Positions 36,254 to 48,400 of a stretch of DNA of 64,000 nt are shown here, piece by piece. The position numbers were made by a program, and so were the translations under genes. The stretch's first letter is position 1, and each line of letters begins with the position of its first letter. Origin of the DNA: Hyposmocoma kahamanoa (taxonomy: Eukaryota > Arthropoda > Insecta > Lepidoptera > Cosmopterigidae); contig NW_020653753.1 of NCBI RefSeq assembly GCF_003589595.1, positions 323,171 to 387,170 of the forward strand, in the 5' to 3' direction. The notes beneath the pieces were generated by a model. The model worked only from the letters and a program-made list of their open reading frames with translations. It searched no databases and had not been told where the DNA came from.

Positions 36254-36474
36254 ATGATTTATAAATTCGGCATTCGCTTGTTTCTCGCTAGTGTTTTGTT
36301 TCGATATTGCGAAGCAGGATTCCCGCGAAACCTAGCCTGGACTGGAGGTCCTGTACATACGGAATGTGAGCACAGTGCAAAAACGTTAATTAGTAGTGGG
36401 CAATATATTAAAGACAATGTCGTTGCTACAAAAGCTGTAACGTTCAACGATGACGTGTACATATTGACGCCCAG
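36254..36474 (+). CDS. yellow-like gene exon 1 (signal peptide and domain start)
   Basis: Encodes 73 codons plus two bases (phase 2). I chose the ATG at 36254 because it has an AAAATG context and is followed directly by a signal peptide (MIYKFGIRLFLASVLF, then RYCEAG). An upstream in-frame ATG at 36146 would add 36 hydrophilic residues before the signal peptide and is less likely. The exon ends at CCCAG|GTAAGC. The mature part carries ECEHSAKTLISSGQYI and AVTFNDDVYILTPR, matching the first strand of the MRJP domain. No clear TATA box is visible upstream, so the transcription start is not assigned. Confidence 0.85.
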
Positions 36475-39400
36475 GTAAGCGTGGGCCTACTTATTTATTA
36501 AATTTAAACAGTGCGTAGGAATATATCATTCCTAACCCTTTCATGGACTATACATAAATACCGCAATAAGTACTGCAAACAAAAATGTCAGTACTTTTTT
36601 TATATTATTATATCATGTAACGGAACGAACGACTTGTTCGTTGCGATGACAGTGCACTTGGCACATGAAAAAAAGATACAGGGAATCTGTCTAAGGAACC
36701 ATTAGGTCTTTTTAACCGACTTCAAAAAAGAAGGAGAAGGTTCTCAATTCTACTGTATGCTTCTTTTGTATGTATGTTACGCGATAACTCGGCATTTGTG
36801 AACCGATTTTGATGATTCTTTTTTTGTTGGAAAGAGGGTTCCTCAGAAGTGTTCCCATTTAAATTGAGGTCGGTTTTTCATTACTCTGTACCGATTGTTA
36901 TTTGTCAAAACAATTTTAACTTTTTCGACTCAGTTTGTTGTAAGGATCATTGTGTTGTATCGTAAAAAATCAGAACAACAGATCTCGATTATATAATTAT
37001 ATTGTTTATATTTTTGATACAAAGTGACGGGACGAACAAGTCATGCGCCTGGTGTTAACCGACACACCTGTCCATAATAGTTATAGTACCACTCAGAGCT
37101 TTAAATCGCAAAGTTCCGAGGGGCACTGCCACTGCCCCCGTCACCCTGAGTAACAAGTCGTATGTGCCTGTGATTTCACCGGCACGCTTCAAAACCGGAA
37201 CGCAGACATGTTCACGTTACTGATTGGCGGCAGAAATAGGCAGATGGCAGTACCTCCCTGGACGAACTCTTTCACAAGTATGCTACTGCTATGAAAAGTT
37301 GTATAAAATGTTCAATGTTTGTAAAAAATGTTGTTGATACTTGTCTGTTAAAAAGCTGTAAGCGGCAACTACACATAAAGCACTTTAAAATTGCACTGTT
37401 AAGCCCGTAGTTGGTTTTTTAAGATCGAAACGGGATACCCGGTACTGTCATATTCTAATATTTAATTTTACGGTAAACGCTGTTGCTGTCCGTCCATGAA
37501 CAGGAACGTTTTCGAGCTTTTAGTACCCGTAAAAGTCTACAGATTCAAATTCAAAATACGTTTCTGAGATAACAGCGAGCGAAGCTAGGCTAAGTTAGCT
37601 AAATGAGCCGTAGCCGCGGCATCACACCGCGAACAAAGCTAACCGAGCTAAGGTCGCATACGCGGTGTGGCCTGCGCTTTATAAGCAAAACAAATGCACG
37701 GGCACACTTAGCGAAACAAAAAAATGAGAATTCGTATTCTATACTAACGTTTTTAAGGTAAAAAAATCTAAATTAAAGAAAGTGCTTTTCTGTAAGATTT
37801 CGTAACAAATCAGAAACAGCTGAGAATGTATAAATTGTAATAGTTTAACGTTTATTCTTAGAATAATAACGCATAGAAACCTAGCCCGCACACGCTAAGT
37901 GAGGCAAATTGAAGCGCTCCTAATGGGCCTATACGAGCGGGCGGGCCGTCAGTGCTCAAAGTTAACTTGCACCGCGAAAAGTTCAACAATTTTAGCTAAA
38001 AGTGACGAAGTGTGCGGTAAATGAGTGTAAAAATACGTCAGACAAACATAAAATAGATACTAACATCACATTCCACGAGGAAGTAATGCGTTTCAACTTG
38101 TATTTTTATATAAATATTCACTAAAACCGGAAAGGAACTTACTACTAAAACTAGCCTACATGAATTTGACTTTTGCCTCACTTGTGACAGTTTGTTTGAT
38201 ATGAAACTATCATTCTATGCGTTATTATTCTAAGCGTTTATTAAATCAAACATTAATAAATATTAAAATAAATTTAACTAAAGTTTATGAAAAACCAGAT
38301 CGCATAATTAACATTGAACCACTCAAAAAATCTGTATTAGTAGAAAATTAAAACAGATTAATGAAAAAAATGTTGTCGTCTAATTTTTTATCTTCTTATT
38401 AAACACAAAAGAAAAAATGGATTACGTGACCAATCTTTTCAAAAAACTTGCATTATTTTGTGGATTTTACCAGTGTTCCGTTAAATGTACCGTAAGTGTA
38501 TATTAAGAAAATAGTATTCATTGTGACGGCAATATTTGTTGCTCTGCCAATCCAAACTACTATATTAAATACGAAAGTAACTCTGTAACGTTTTTAACCT
38601 AAAACTCTGAACCAATAATGATGAATTTTGATACAGAGATAGATGGGATCTAGGACAAGGACATAGGCTACTTTGAGGACTTATCACCAGCTGGTTAGAA
38701 ATAAAATATTGTAACTTTTTTTGCACACACTCATAGCCCCGCACTAGGGAGAACCTGTATCGCGGGTAATATAATAACTAATATATTACCTTAGAATAAT
38801 AACGCATAGAATGATAGTATCATATCAAACGAACAGTCACAAGTGAGGCAAAAAACAAATTCATGTAGGCTAGTTTTAGTAGTAGGTTAAGTTTCGGTTT
38901 TAGTGAATATTTATATAAAAATACAAGTTGAAAAGCGTTACTTCCTAGTGGAATGTGATGTTAGTATCTATTTTATGTTTGTCTGACGTATTTTTACACT
39001 ATTTACCGCACAATTCGTCATTTTTAGCTAAAATTCTTGATCTGTTCTCGGTGCAAGTTGATCTTGAGCACCGAAGGCCCGCCCGTTCGTGTAGGCCCAT
39101 TGAGTGCGCTTCAATTTGCCTCACTTAGCGTGTGCGGACTAGGTTTCTATGCGTTATTATTCTAAGTATATTACATTAAAAAAATGTAATATATCAGTTA
39201 TTAAAAATAGCATGATAAACCGAATCGATTAATATACAATCCTTGTTTTTACAGAGTACCCGCAGCGATGGTCACAAAAAAATTTCATGTTTTTGTATAC
39301 CCCAATGATAATTAGAATGTATGGACAACGGCACATCAGACCACACATGTTTGTTCGAAAATCGCCTCCAGTGCAACGAAACAAAATACTTCAATGTGTA

Positions 39401-42400
39401 GCTTGATGTACTGGCGTACTTACACCTATTGTAGACATAACTGTACCCAATAGCGAGTAGAATAAGGATATATTATGCAATTTTTATGAACTATTCTCCT
39501 TAAAGGCTCTTGTTATTTAAAATTTCAGATTTAAAAGCGGAGTTCTATCGACAATATGGTTGATAGTGCGTGGGCGTCGCTGTGTCGAACTCCAGCCGTT
39601 TCCAGAGCAACACTCGCATTCTTTAGGAGACTGCAACCAAATACAAAACGCTATTGACTTCTACCTAGATTATTTAGTAAGTAAATAATAGCAGGGTAAT
39701 TTTCTGGTTAGTTTTCTGTGCCTAATTTCGGTAATTGAACGGTTAATCAATTGAATATTCCAGATTATTTTTTACAATAACAATCGACGGAACGAACAAG
39801 GCGTGCGCCTGACGGATTGCGACAGGCCTATCCATGACAATTGCAGTGCCACTCAGAGCTTTAATTCGTAAATAACTGAGGGGCAATTCTACTGCTCGTG
39901 TCACCCTGAAACTTAAGTCGACAAGTCCCATGTGCCTCTAAATTTCACCATTACCCTTAACCCTTCAAAACCGGAACGCAGTAATGCTCACATAACTGCT
40001 TGGCGGCAGAAATAGGTAAGGTGGCAGTACTTCCCTGGACAAACTCTTTCACAAGGAGCTCTCCTTCTATAAATCAATCTTATTGTACTGTTATAATATA
40101 CAGCGTTTTTTTTAAATAGGACAAGGTAACTAACTGTCTTAGGAACATAGGGCATAGTAAATTTTTTGGCCAAGCGTGAGATGTCCATAAAATAAATAAA
40201 ACAAATGATTTTAGTGCTGATCGACTCAGTTTTATGAAGGGATCATTTCGTTTTTATAGGACGAGACCAATTGGGACAGGAGAAGTTGGTCAAATTTAAC
40301 AAAAAAAATTTCATACAAAATTAATAACACTTTATGAAATTTCACCAACTTCTACTGTTCGCTGCAAATATAATATGTATTTGTAGTGAACAAGCGACCA
40401 TTGACCAATCAGTGAGTCCATTCGTTACTTCTTATTATTTTAGTGAGAGAAACAATTAAATTAATATACGAAAAGCAGCTTAACTCAACAAAATACGATG
40501 TATAACAACTAAGTACATGATTAATGAACCTACTTCATTGTTCCAATAATAATTAACAATCATAGCAAATATGTATGTGTGAAAACTCCAATCATTCCGC
40601 TGCCATACATGTTTCAATGTGTCTTTATTAAGCTTGCTATGTCGCAAATAGAGCAATGAGAACAAAAGACTGCCATGCGTGGGTGCGACCCCATGAGAGC
40701 TAATATTTTCGCAATATATTGCTTCATCGATAGTTTAACTACCATATACGGAAGACTTATTAAACTTGAAACAATGTTATTAGATAAAAAAACAGTTGCA
40801 AAACAAAAAGGAATCAATATGCTCTTTTACTGATTCGGTTGGACGGAATTCATTCGATCAAAATATGTTTCAATACTGCAATTAAATGGTGATACTCTAT
40901 GAACGCTATATAAGAGAAACAGTAGAACAGCTTGTGAAAGTGTTCATCCAGGGAAGTGCTGCCTTACCTATATCTACCGCATTATTGCGTTTCGGTTTGG
41001 AAGGAACAGGTTACATGGAACTAATTACGAAGGCTGCGGGCGGAGGACTTAAAAAAAAACCAAAAAGATTTTATAAAAACTAAAATTTAATAGAAATTAT
41101 TCCTAAACTAATTACAAGTGTTTGCGTTCGATGCTAGAATTACAATATCATAAAAACATATAATTAATAATTAATTTAACAAACTAGGTTACATGAGTTT
41201 CGAAAATGCTGATGCGACGCCTGATTGCTGCATTTTGGAATCGGTGTAACAAACTTGTCAACTCAGGGTGACGGGCGCAGTGGTAGTGCTCCTCAGATCT
41301 GTGTGATTTAAAGCTTACCGTAAGAAAACAAATATTATCTTATTATTAATACATTAGCGTTCGATCTTTGTATTAATAATTATAACAAACTTGTGGAGTA
41401 ATTTTACAAAAATAATTTAATGTCATGGAGTTCGAATATCGTGACATTCAATATCTAACTCAAAAAGTCTAAAAGCGTCTGCCACGGTTTGCTGGAAAAC
41501 GTAGATTCGAAACCAGCCGGATCGAAGAATTTTTTCCAAATGTTGGATCTTTGTATTAATAATTATAACAAACTAGTGAAGTAATTTCGCAAAAATAATG
41601 GTCAAACATCGTGACATTCAATAACTTAAAAATTACAATTATTATCTTACCAAAGAGCGTATAAATGGAAACAAGCAACTATTTGTTCTTTCGTATTTTA
41701 TGAAATCAGCATCTTGGAACTCTGTGTCAGAAAAGTATATTGCTATTAGCGAAATAAAAACCTGTAAACTATATCGGCAATAAGATGAAAAGAAAAAAGT
41801 TGTCATAGCACTAAGGATGAGAACCGGACACGTTTTGCCTTTTTAATGAAAAAAAAAAAATTCTCCAAATTTTTCTGCGTAATTATCATGCGGAGTAGTG
41901 GAACATGCATATCACTTGTTACTGGAATGTGTCCGATACCCGTAATAGCGGACGGTGTTGATGAGCAACTTATTGATGCTTTAAATTGTATACTGGGCAA
42001 CCTGGGCAACAGTCATATAAAAGCTTGAAACTATTTATTGAATCGGCTCTCCAGCGCCACCCAAACATGTAAGCTGTAGATTAGATTACGATGGAATTAT
42101 CACATACATTGGGGTGCGTACAGATCTGGCGAATGCGCCGCGAACGCGCTGCACGTGCGCTGCACGCGTGCTGTATGCGTGCACTTAAATACATGTTAAT
42201 ATAATATGTGGCGCGCGAGAGGCGCTCGAACGGCAAGATCGCACAACGCAATACACGTATGCAGCTCGCGTGCCTTTCGTAGACAGGCGCATTTGCCAGA
42301 TCTGTACGCACCCTTGTATAAATATTCCTAAGTAAATAAAGATTAAAAGAAATAATAAATATAAACCTCCTCAACTTAAATAGATAAATTATTTGACTAC

Positions 42401-45400
42401 AGGGAAACCTATGGATACTGGACAGCGGCATTGTGGAAACCTCAGAACATCCTCGCTGTACCTGCAGACCGAAGGTGGTGGTGCTAAGCATTCTGCTGAA
42501 GAAGTTCACAAAGCAAATCCAACTGTCTGGTCTGGTAGTGCAGACTTCTAATCTGCAGAACATTGTGGTGGAGCATGCATTCGGAGGGCCTTTTGTGTAA
42601 GTTACCCAAAACTATAAAATACCTTCAGAAAACATTAGAAATAATAATTGCGAAAAAGTTGCACGACTTATAACTAGATACTTTTGATGGTTGCACAATT
42701 GACTCAAATAAATCCATTTACTCTGTTTTTCACATTTAACTATAATTGTAAACGTAGCGCAACACTGAGCCACTACAAAGTAAGGGTCCTGATAACGAAT
42801 TCACGTATTAACTGCATGCAGTCGAAATCGACTTCATGCTGCCGAGATCGACTGCATGCAGCTAGTCGATCTCGGCTAGTAGTGTAGGTCTTTCAACTGT
42901 AACTGAACATTTGCAACAAAGATATTTTAATAATATGAATACTAGGTATACTGTTAGCATTTTCAAAGTAGATACTGTATATTTATCACGTACCCTTCAG
43001 CAGACTAAATTAGGAGTAACGTGTTGTTTTTTTAATAGATAATAAATATAACATGGGCGTGCGCACATCACCTAGTAAGTTATTTAAACTATAGCCAAAT
43101 GGGGTCAATTTTAATAATAACAGTTAGTAAAACGCACCTATAAGCCAAAATAATAAATAGTATGTAGTAAAATTTTTCGTCGTTACAGAAAGGCTAAGGT
43201 TAATTAGCCACACTGCCCAGATCTTATATTTAAATTTCTCTTCAATCGTTTAATTAATTTACTAACATTTTATCACTGGAAATCTTTATGTTGTTCCAAA
43301 AAAAGCAAAAATACTTGTTCAATGTTCGACCACTTTTCTGAAGTCGATATGTCAAAACAATAAAAAAACCTGTGCGATAATAATATCTGAATGAATGTCA
43401 AAAACTATAAGAGGTTTTTTTTAATAACGCACACACATTCAATATACACATACAACTATACAACATACAAATAGGGAAACCCTGGGTCACGGGTGCCATG
43501 GACACACACATAGACAACCACAAATTACACCCAAACTCACGAGGGAAATAAATGTAAGCCATGCAAATATTTCTCCCGGTCCGGGAATCGAGACAGGAGG
43601 CACGGAGGCTTAATGTCTATAACCACATAATGGACCGCAGACTTGGCTTGTACCTATCTACCCAAAACTAGCATTAGAAAAATTCACCAATACTTGGCTG
43701 TATGGTGTTAAACCTTTTCCTTAACCTATATGGTGTTAATTCTTTTCCTTAACGGGAGGAATTTAAAAAAAAATGAAGGCAATGAAGTCAAGGTTTGCCG
43801 TGAAATTCGGCATATTGTGAATTCCGACACTGTAGAGGTAGGTAGTACATTTCTCTATAAAGTTACACGGTGTAATAAGTATCAATTTAGAATCAAAACC
43901 TAAAAGAATTACGAAAGTGTAAATCTATTAGGTAATAAGCGCCAGACATGATTCGTATATCAAAGATCAAGGTTTTGCCTTGAAATTGTCAATTAAATAC
44001 AATACCTAGATTATACCAATGTGATTGATTGTTACTTTTCAACAATTTAAACTAGCTTAGTTAATAAGACCTGAACAAAAACACACACTCATATATTTTG
44101 TTTATTTGTGTGAATTGGTTAGGTTTTATGCCTTAAGCGAACATACCCTAATAAAGTCCTCGGTCCAAGGCCAATGTAAGGCAGAAGTAGATTGTATATA
44201 ATTGACACAATATTCAGAAAGTAATTTATTATAATATAAATAAAGGGTCGTAATCCCAATACATCCCTTCTAACTCAGTGTTTTTGAAATAATTATTACA
44301 ATGAACCATTTTATTAACAAATTATTATGAATTCCACATTAATATTAACACCATGGACACCTTACATTTCATGTTAAAACTTTTTTGAAAACAAACTGAA
44401 ATTATCAAAAGTCTCAGTTATGCTTAGAGGATGGAAAAAAATAAAGGACAGGAGCTGCCTTATCTACGGAATAAACGTACCTACCTAAACTTAAATTGTA
44501 CCATAATCATAAATAAGTCAATATCGACATGCAAATGTATGACTTGAATGCTGAAACTGTTTTTTTGTTTGCAAATTTCCTGTAATCAAAGTATGATTAA
44601 TACTAGGCTATTATTAAGGCAAGTAATGAGCCACTTTGATCAAAATTAAATATAAAGTTATTTACCAATAAATGTAATGATGGAATTGCATTATCATGTA
44701 ATCTATTTACATTCAAAGTTGTATTAAAATTTGACTTCAAAATGGAGCGATCAAACGAAGATGGTATTAGATCCAATGTTTATGTTCGGCAGTCCTACAA
44801 TTTCCAACCATTCTTTCTTTCTTTTTTCATTTGTAGGTAAACTTTAAAAATAATAATAATGAAATAATAAAAACCTCGTAGTGAATTATTTTAATAACAG
44901 AATATCGATAATATGTCTGCTTACAAGAACAACACTATATCAAAATAATCGTTATCAAAAATCATCAAAATATACTAACAAACAGGCAATGTAAAGTAAC
45001 CAAAGCAAAATTCGGCAAGACTTATGAATAAACTAGGTACTTAAATGCGTCTAATTACATGAGATACTTTATGTATGATTATGGGCAATTGTATGTATGA
45101 TTTATAGGCAGAAAAATAACAAATGCCGATGTAATGTAACACTTGGTTGATTTCCGATTTTCTACTGCCGCACCCCTTAATGCTGCAGCGACGCATTTTT
45201 ATCAATACTTAATTGTTCTCACTGTCAATATTTTTGTCTATTTCATTACAATTCATGCGAATAATTCACTAAAACATTTGGCCAAACATTGGTTTTGACA
45301 TTTGATGTACTTCCTTTTGACAACCGGAAACGGTTGAAATGAGTACAGTTGGCATTTAAGATGACGTTACGTATTTTCGATTCCCGTGTTTGACATAAAT

Positions 45401-48400
45401 GAATGTAGTGCTATGTCTTTTGGCTTATGACGGCACGCAGTAGTTAAACAAAGACAAAATGTTTATGTTTTCACCGTCTAAATGCATCATACATTTATAA
45501 GGTCTGATTTATATATGTCAATATAACATGTCCTTTGGTTTCCATAGTCTAAGCAGTTATGACCTTAGAGCACATAGGACTGGAGGCTTCGTCGATAGGA
45601 AGTCCCCTCTGTCAAGGAACAAGCAAAAAAATCCATATCACAATAGACACTACTTTAGAATGGATGTTTTTTCATTTGCATTATCAAATTCACCGCGTCA
45701 AGTGCTCCATGAAATATGTTGTCTTGCGCCATACAAACTTGCAAAAAAATTTGCTACATCCAGCTCGCCAAGGGTTTCAATACGTTTTTAACCAGTACGT
45801 ATTACATATCGACACCATCACGTCGACAACTTTCGTCTCTAGCATATTCATGAGATTCGATTTTTTTTATAGGCCTATTCTGTGTACGGACATGTCATGA
45901 ATGTATGTTTTATCTGTGTATTTGTAAAAATAAACTAATGTTGTCGATTTTTGTTTTTGAGAGACCATTTGAGTGACACAACTAAATATTGCATTTGAGT
46001 GCACCTGTTTGCTTGTAGTATTCCCCCCGCTCCCCTAAAAGTGGCAGAAAGTTTTCTTCGAGAAATATCGCTAATAGCGCCTTGCTCTAAGGTTATCATA
46101 CCGACTACACAAAGTCATAATACCGAATAAAGCAATTCACCTCGACTTGACTGTCTGGTTTTAAACGCCTTTTTACGGAAACAAATAAAAAACCACAACA
46201 AGCAATTTAATAAAATTCAGCTGACCATGGTCCTGAATTAAAATATACCTCAGTAGTGGTCCTATTTAAACTTGGGGTAAATGTTCCACCTCTTAGGGTG
46301 ACAAACAAGGGGAAAAATTACTTTTGATTTCGGTTTTTAAATACCCTGTATTGAGGTAATTTTAATTTTTAAATCGCGTATTCCACAATTTTATGTTGAT
46401 GATGATGTTCTAATTTTTTTTATGCAGCTACATTTCCGATGCCTCCCGCGGGGCCATTCTTGTCCACGACGCATCATCTGGCGAACAACGGGCAGTACTG
46501 GCCTGTGCCCCAACTCTCGGCCTTCATATGGCATTGGTGAAGAAAGGGTTAGTACAGTCCGTGCTGGTACTAACTAGAATGCAGGATGGACGAGTACTAG
46601 AAGTGAATACCAATGCTTTGAAGAGAAAGGAGGCAGGAATTGCCCTTCGAGGTAAAATTTCAGTCTATTTACGCCTATTATATTCAGGTCGCGTTCCCAA
46701 TAAGTCGTGACAACAGATAGTCGTGCCACTTTAAAGTGTCGGGGTTTGTATATTTCAATGAAGTTGTTCACATATAGAACAACAACATGATTAACTGTCG
46801 TTCACGACTTTTTTGACGATACGATGACGGACTGTCATGACAATGGAAAGAGCTATAACGACAATCGTCAGATGATAAATTAAACGTCACGATCAAATGT
46901 GACGACAGATAATCGCACCTTCAAACGATTATATTATATTAATTTATTCATAATACAATATACAATTGTGTTTGAATGTCAACGTATAACTAATTAAACA
47001 ATTTACTTTATACAATAAAATAATACAATAATAATTTACAACATTGTCAATTAATTGATTTAAAATTCTTCATCTACACTGACTTACAAACTGAGTAGCA
47101 GTATTTTTCCAATAATAAAGATCTCAATTTTTGTTGGAAAATGTTTTTGTCATTTATAATTTTAAGGTCTATGCTCAATTTATTAAACAATTTAACAGAC
47201 ATACTAGGGACAATGCGTCAATGTTTAATTTGGGATCGATAACATTTTTTAAATATTTCCTATTTGTAGTTTCTCTTGCACTTTGCTCTATATTTGACTC
47301 AAAGTTCCTTCTTCTTTGTAAAAGTCTATACTTCGTAGATTCTGTCATGCAAACGAGGAGGCGGGTGCCGTGAACCGATAAATTGTCGTCGCGATCTAGT
47401 GGAAACAGCTAGACACGACAGTCGTTCAATGATAAAATTAACGTTCACGACACAGTCACGACAGATAGTCGTGATATGTGAACAGGCTAGACGCGACAGT
47501 CCAACGATAAATAAAATGTTACGACGCAATGGAAACACACCGTGACGCTGAAGCTGTGTTCTCCAATATTCTTTTCTCGTTTGTAACTAATAATTATCTA
47601 CAGAAAAAAACCTAAAATGCTCGTTGTAACATAGTATAACAAGATAAGTATAGTAACGTGTCTGGAACGCCTTCATAAAGTTGCCTTATCGGTATTCTAC
47701 AACATACATTACGGAGAGTGTGCGATGAAATTGCACGATTAAATTCCGCCGCTGCCTTACCATCATCAGGGGACTAGACGTAGGCTTGGGATCCACCCCT
47801 ATGTTGTGGATATTCCAAAGATTCGCACGAAGCGTTCCGCCTCCACATTTATTTGGTGGACTGCTATGGAGTGGAATTCCTTGCCCGCAGACAGACATAT
47901 TCCCTGAACGCTATAACGTGGGTCTTTTCAAAGCGAGAGTGAATAGACATTTTTTTTTATATGATACCAAGTGACGAGACGAACAAGTCGTGTGCTTGAT
48001 GGTAAGCGACACGCCTGTCCATAACATTTGGAGTGCCACTCAGAGCTTTAAATCACAAAGATCTGAGGGGGCACTGCCACTGCACCCCTGCCTGTAATTT
48101 CACCAGCACTCTTACCCTTCAAAACCGGAACGCAGTAATGCACACGTTACGGCTTGGTGGCAGAAATAGGTAAGGTGATAGTACTTACCTGGGTTTCACT
48201 ATTTGGGTAGTTTTTTATAATATCAAGTGACAGTATACGAACGCATACATTCGCATGATGTTGCGGTGCACTCGCGTTGCATAACGCAGGTCGTCTCCCG
48301 CGACATTAATTATAGAATTGAAGCGTTCGCTCGGTGTTTAAAAAAATGACATTAAATACTACACGTATTTACTGTTGTGTTTGTGGTAGTTTGAACAAGA

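Larger units (their letters stand above)
36475..39528 (+). other. yellow-like intron 1
   Basis: 3.05-kb GT/AG intron. It holds a shortened AACCGAC element (36714-36876), a family C copy on the minus strand (37026-37300), two 8-bp-TSD MITEs in opposite orientation (37857-38234 and 38790-39166), a common lepidopteran repeat (about 38578-38690), a SINE A scrap (38725-38768) and a 105-bp MITE (39319-39423). No further exon is visible. Confidence 0.8.
39677..42402 (+). other. yellow-like intron 2
   Basis: 2.73-kb intron. It holds a minus-strand family C copy (39783-40068), two family C scraps (40918-41000, 41228-41318), tandem SINE B tails (41350-41640) and a TIR MITE (42112-42313). The other sequence is unassigned. 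Confidence 0.75.
42597..46427 (+). other. yellow-like intron 3
   Basis: 3.83-kb intron. It holds a 13-bp-stem hairpin cluster (42811-42876), a minus-strand SINE A (43425-43600) and a decayed AACCGAC fragment (about 46246-46365). Between 43610 and 46240 I see only AT-rich sequence plus an unexplained region with overlapping open frames at 45528-45900. Confidence 0.75.

Noticed and set aside
42081..42563. 160-codon open frame on the minus strand
   Set aside because: It is antisense to yellow-like exon 3 and runs through a MITE; the + strand frame carries the family motifs and splice sites.
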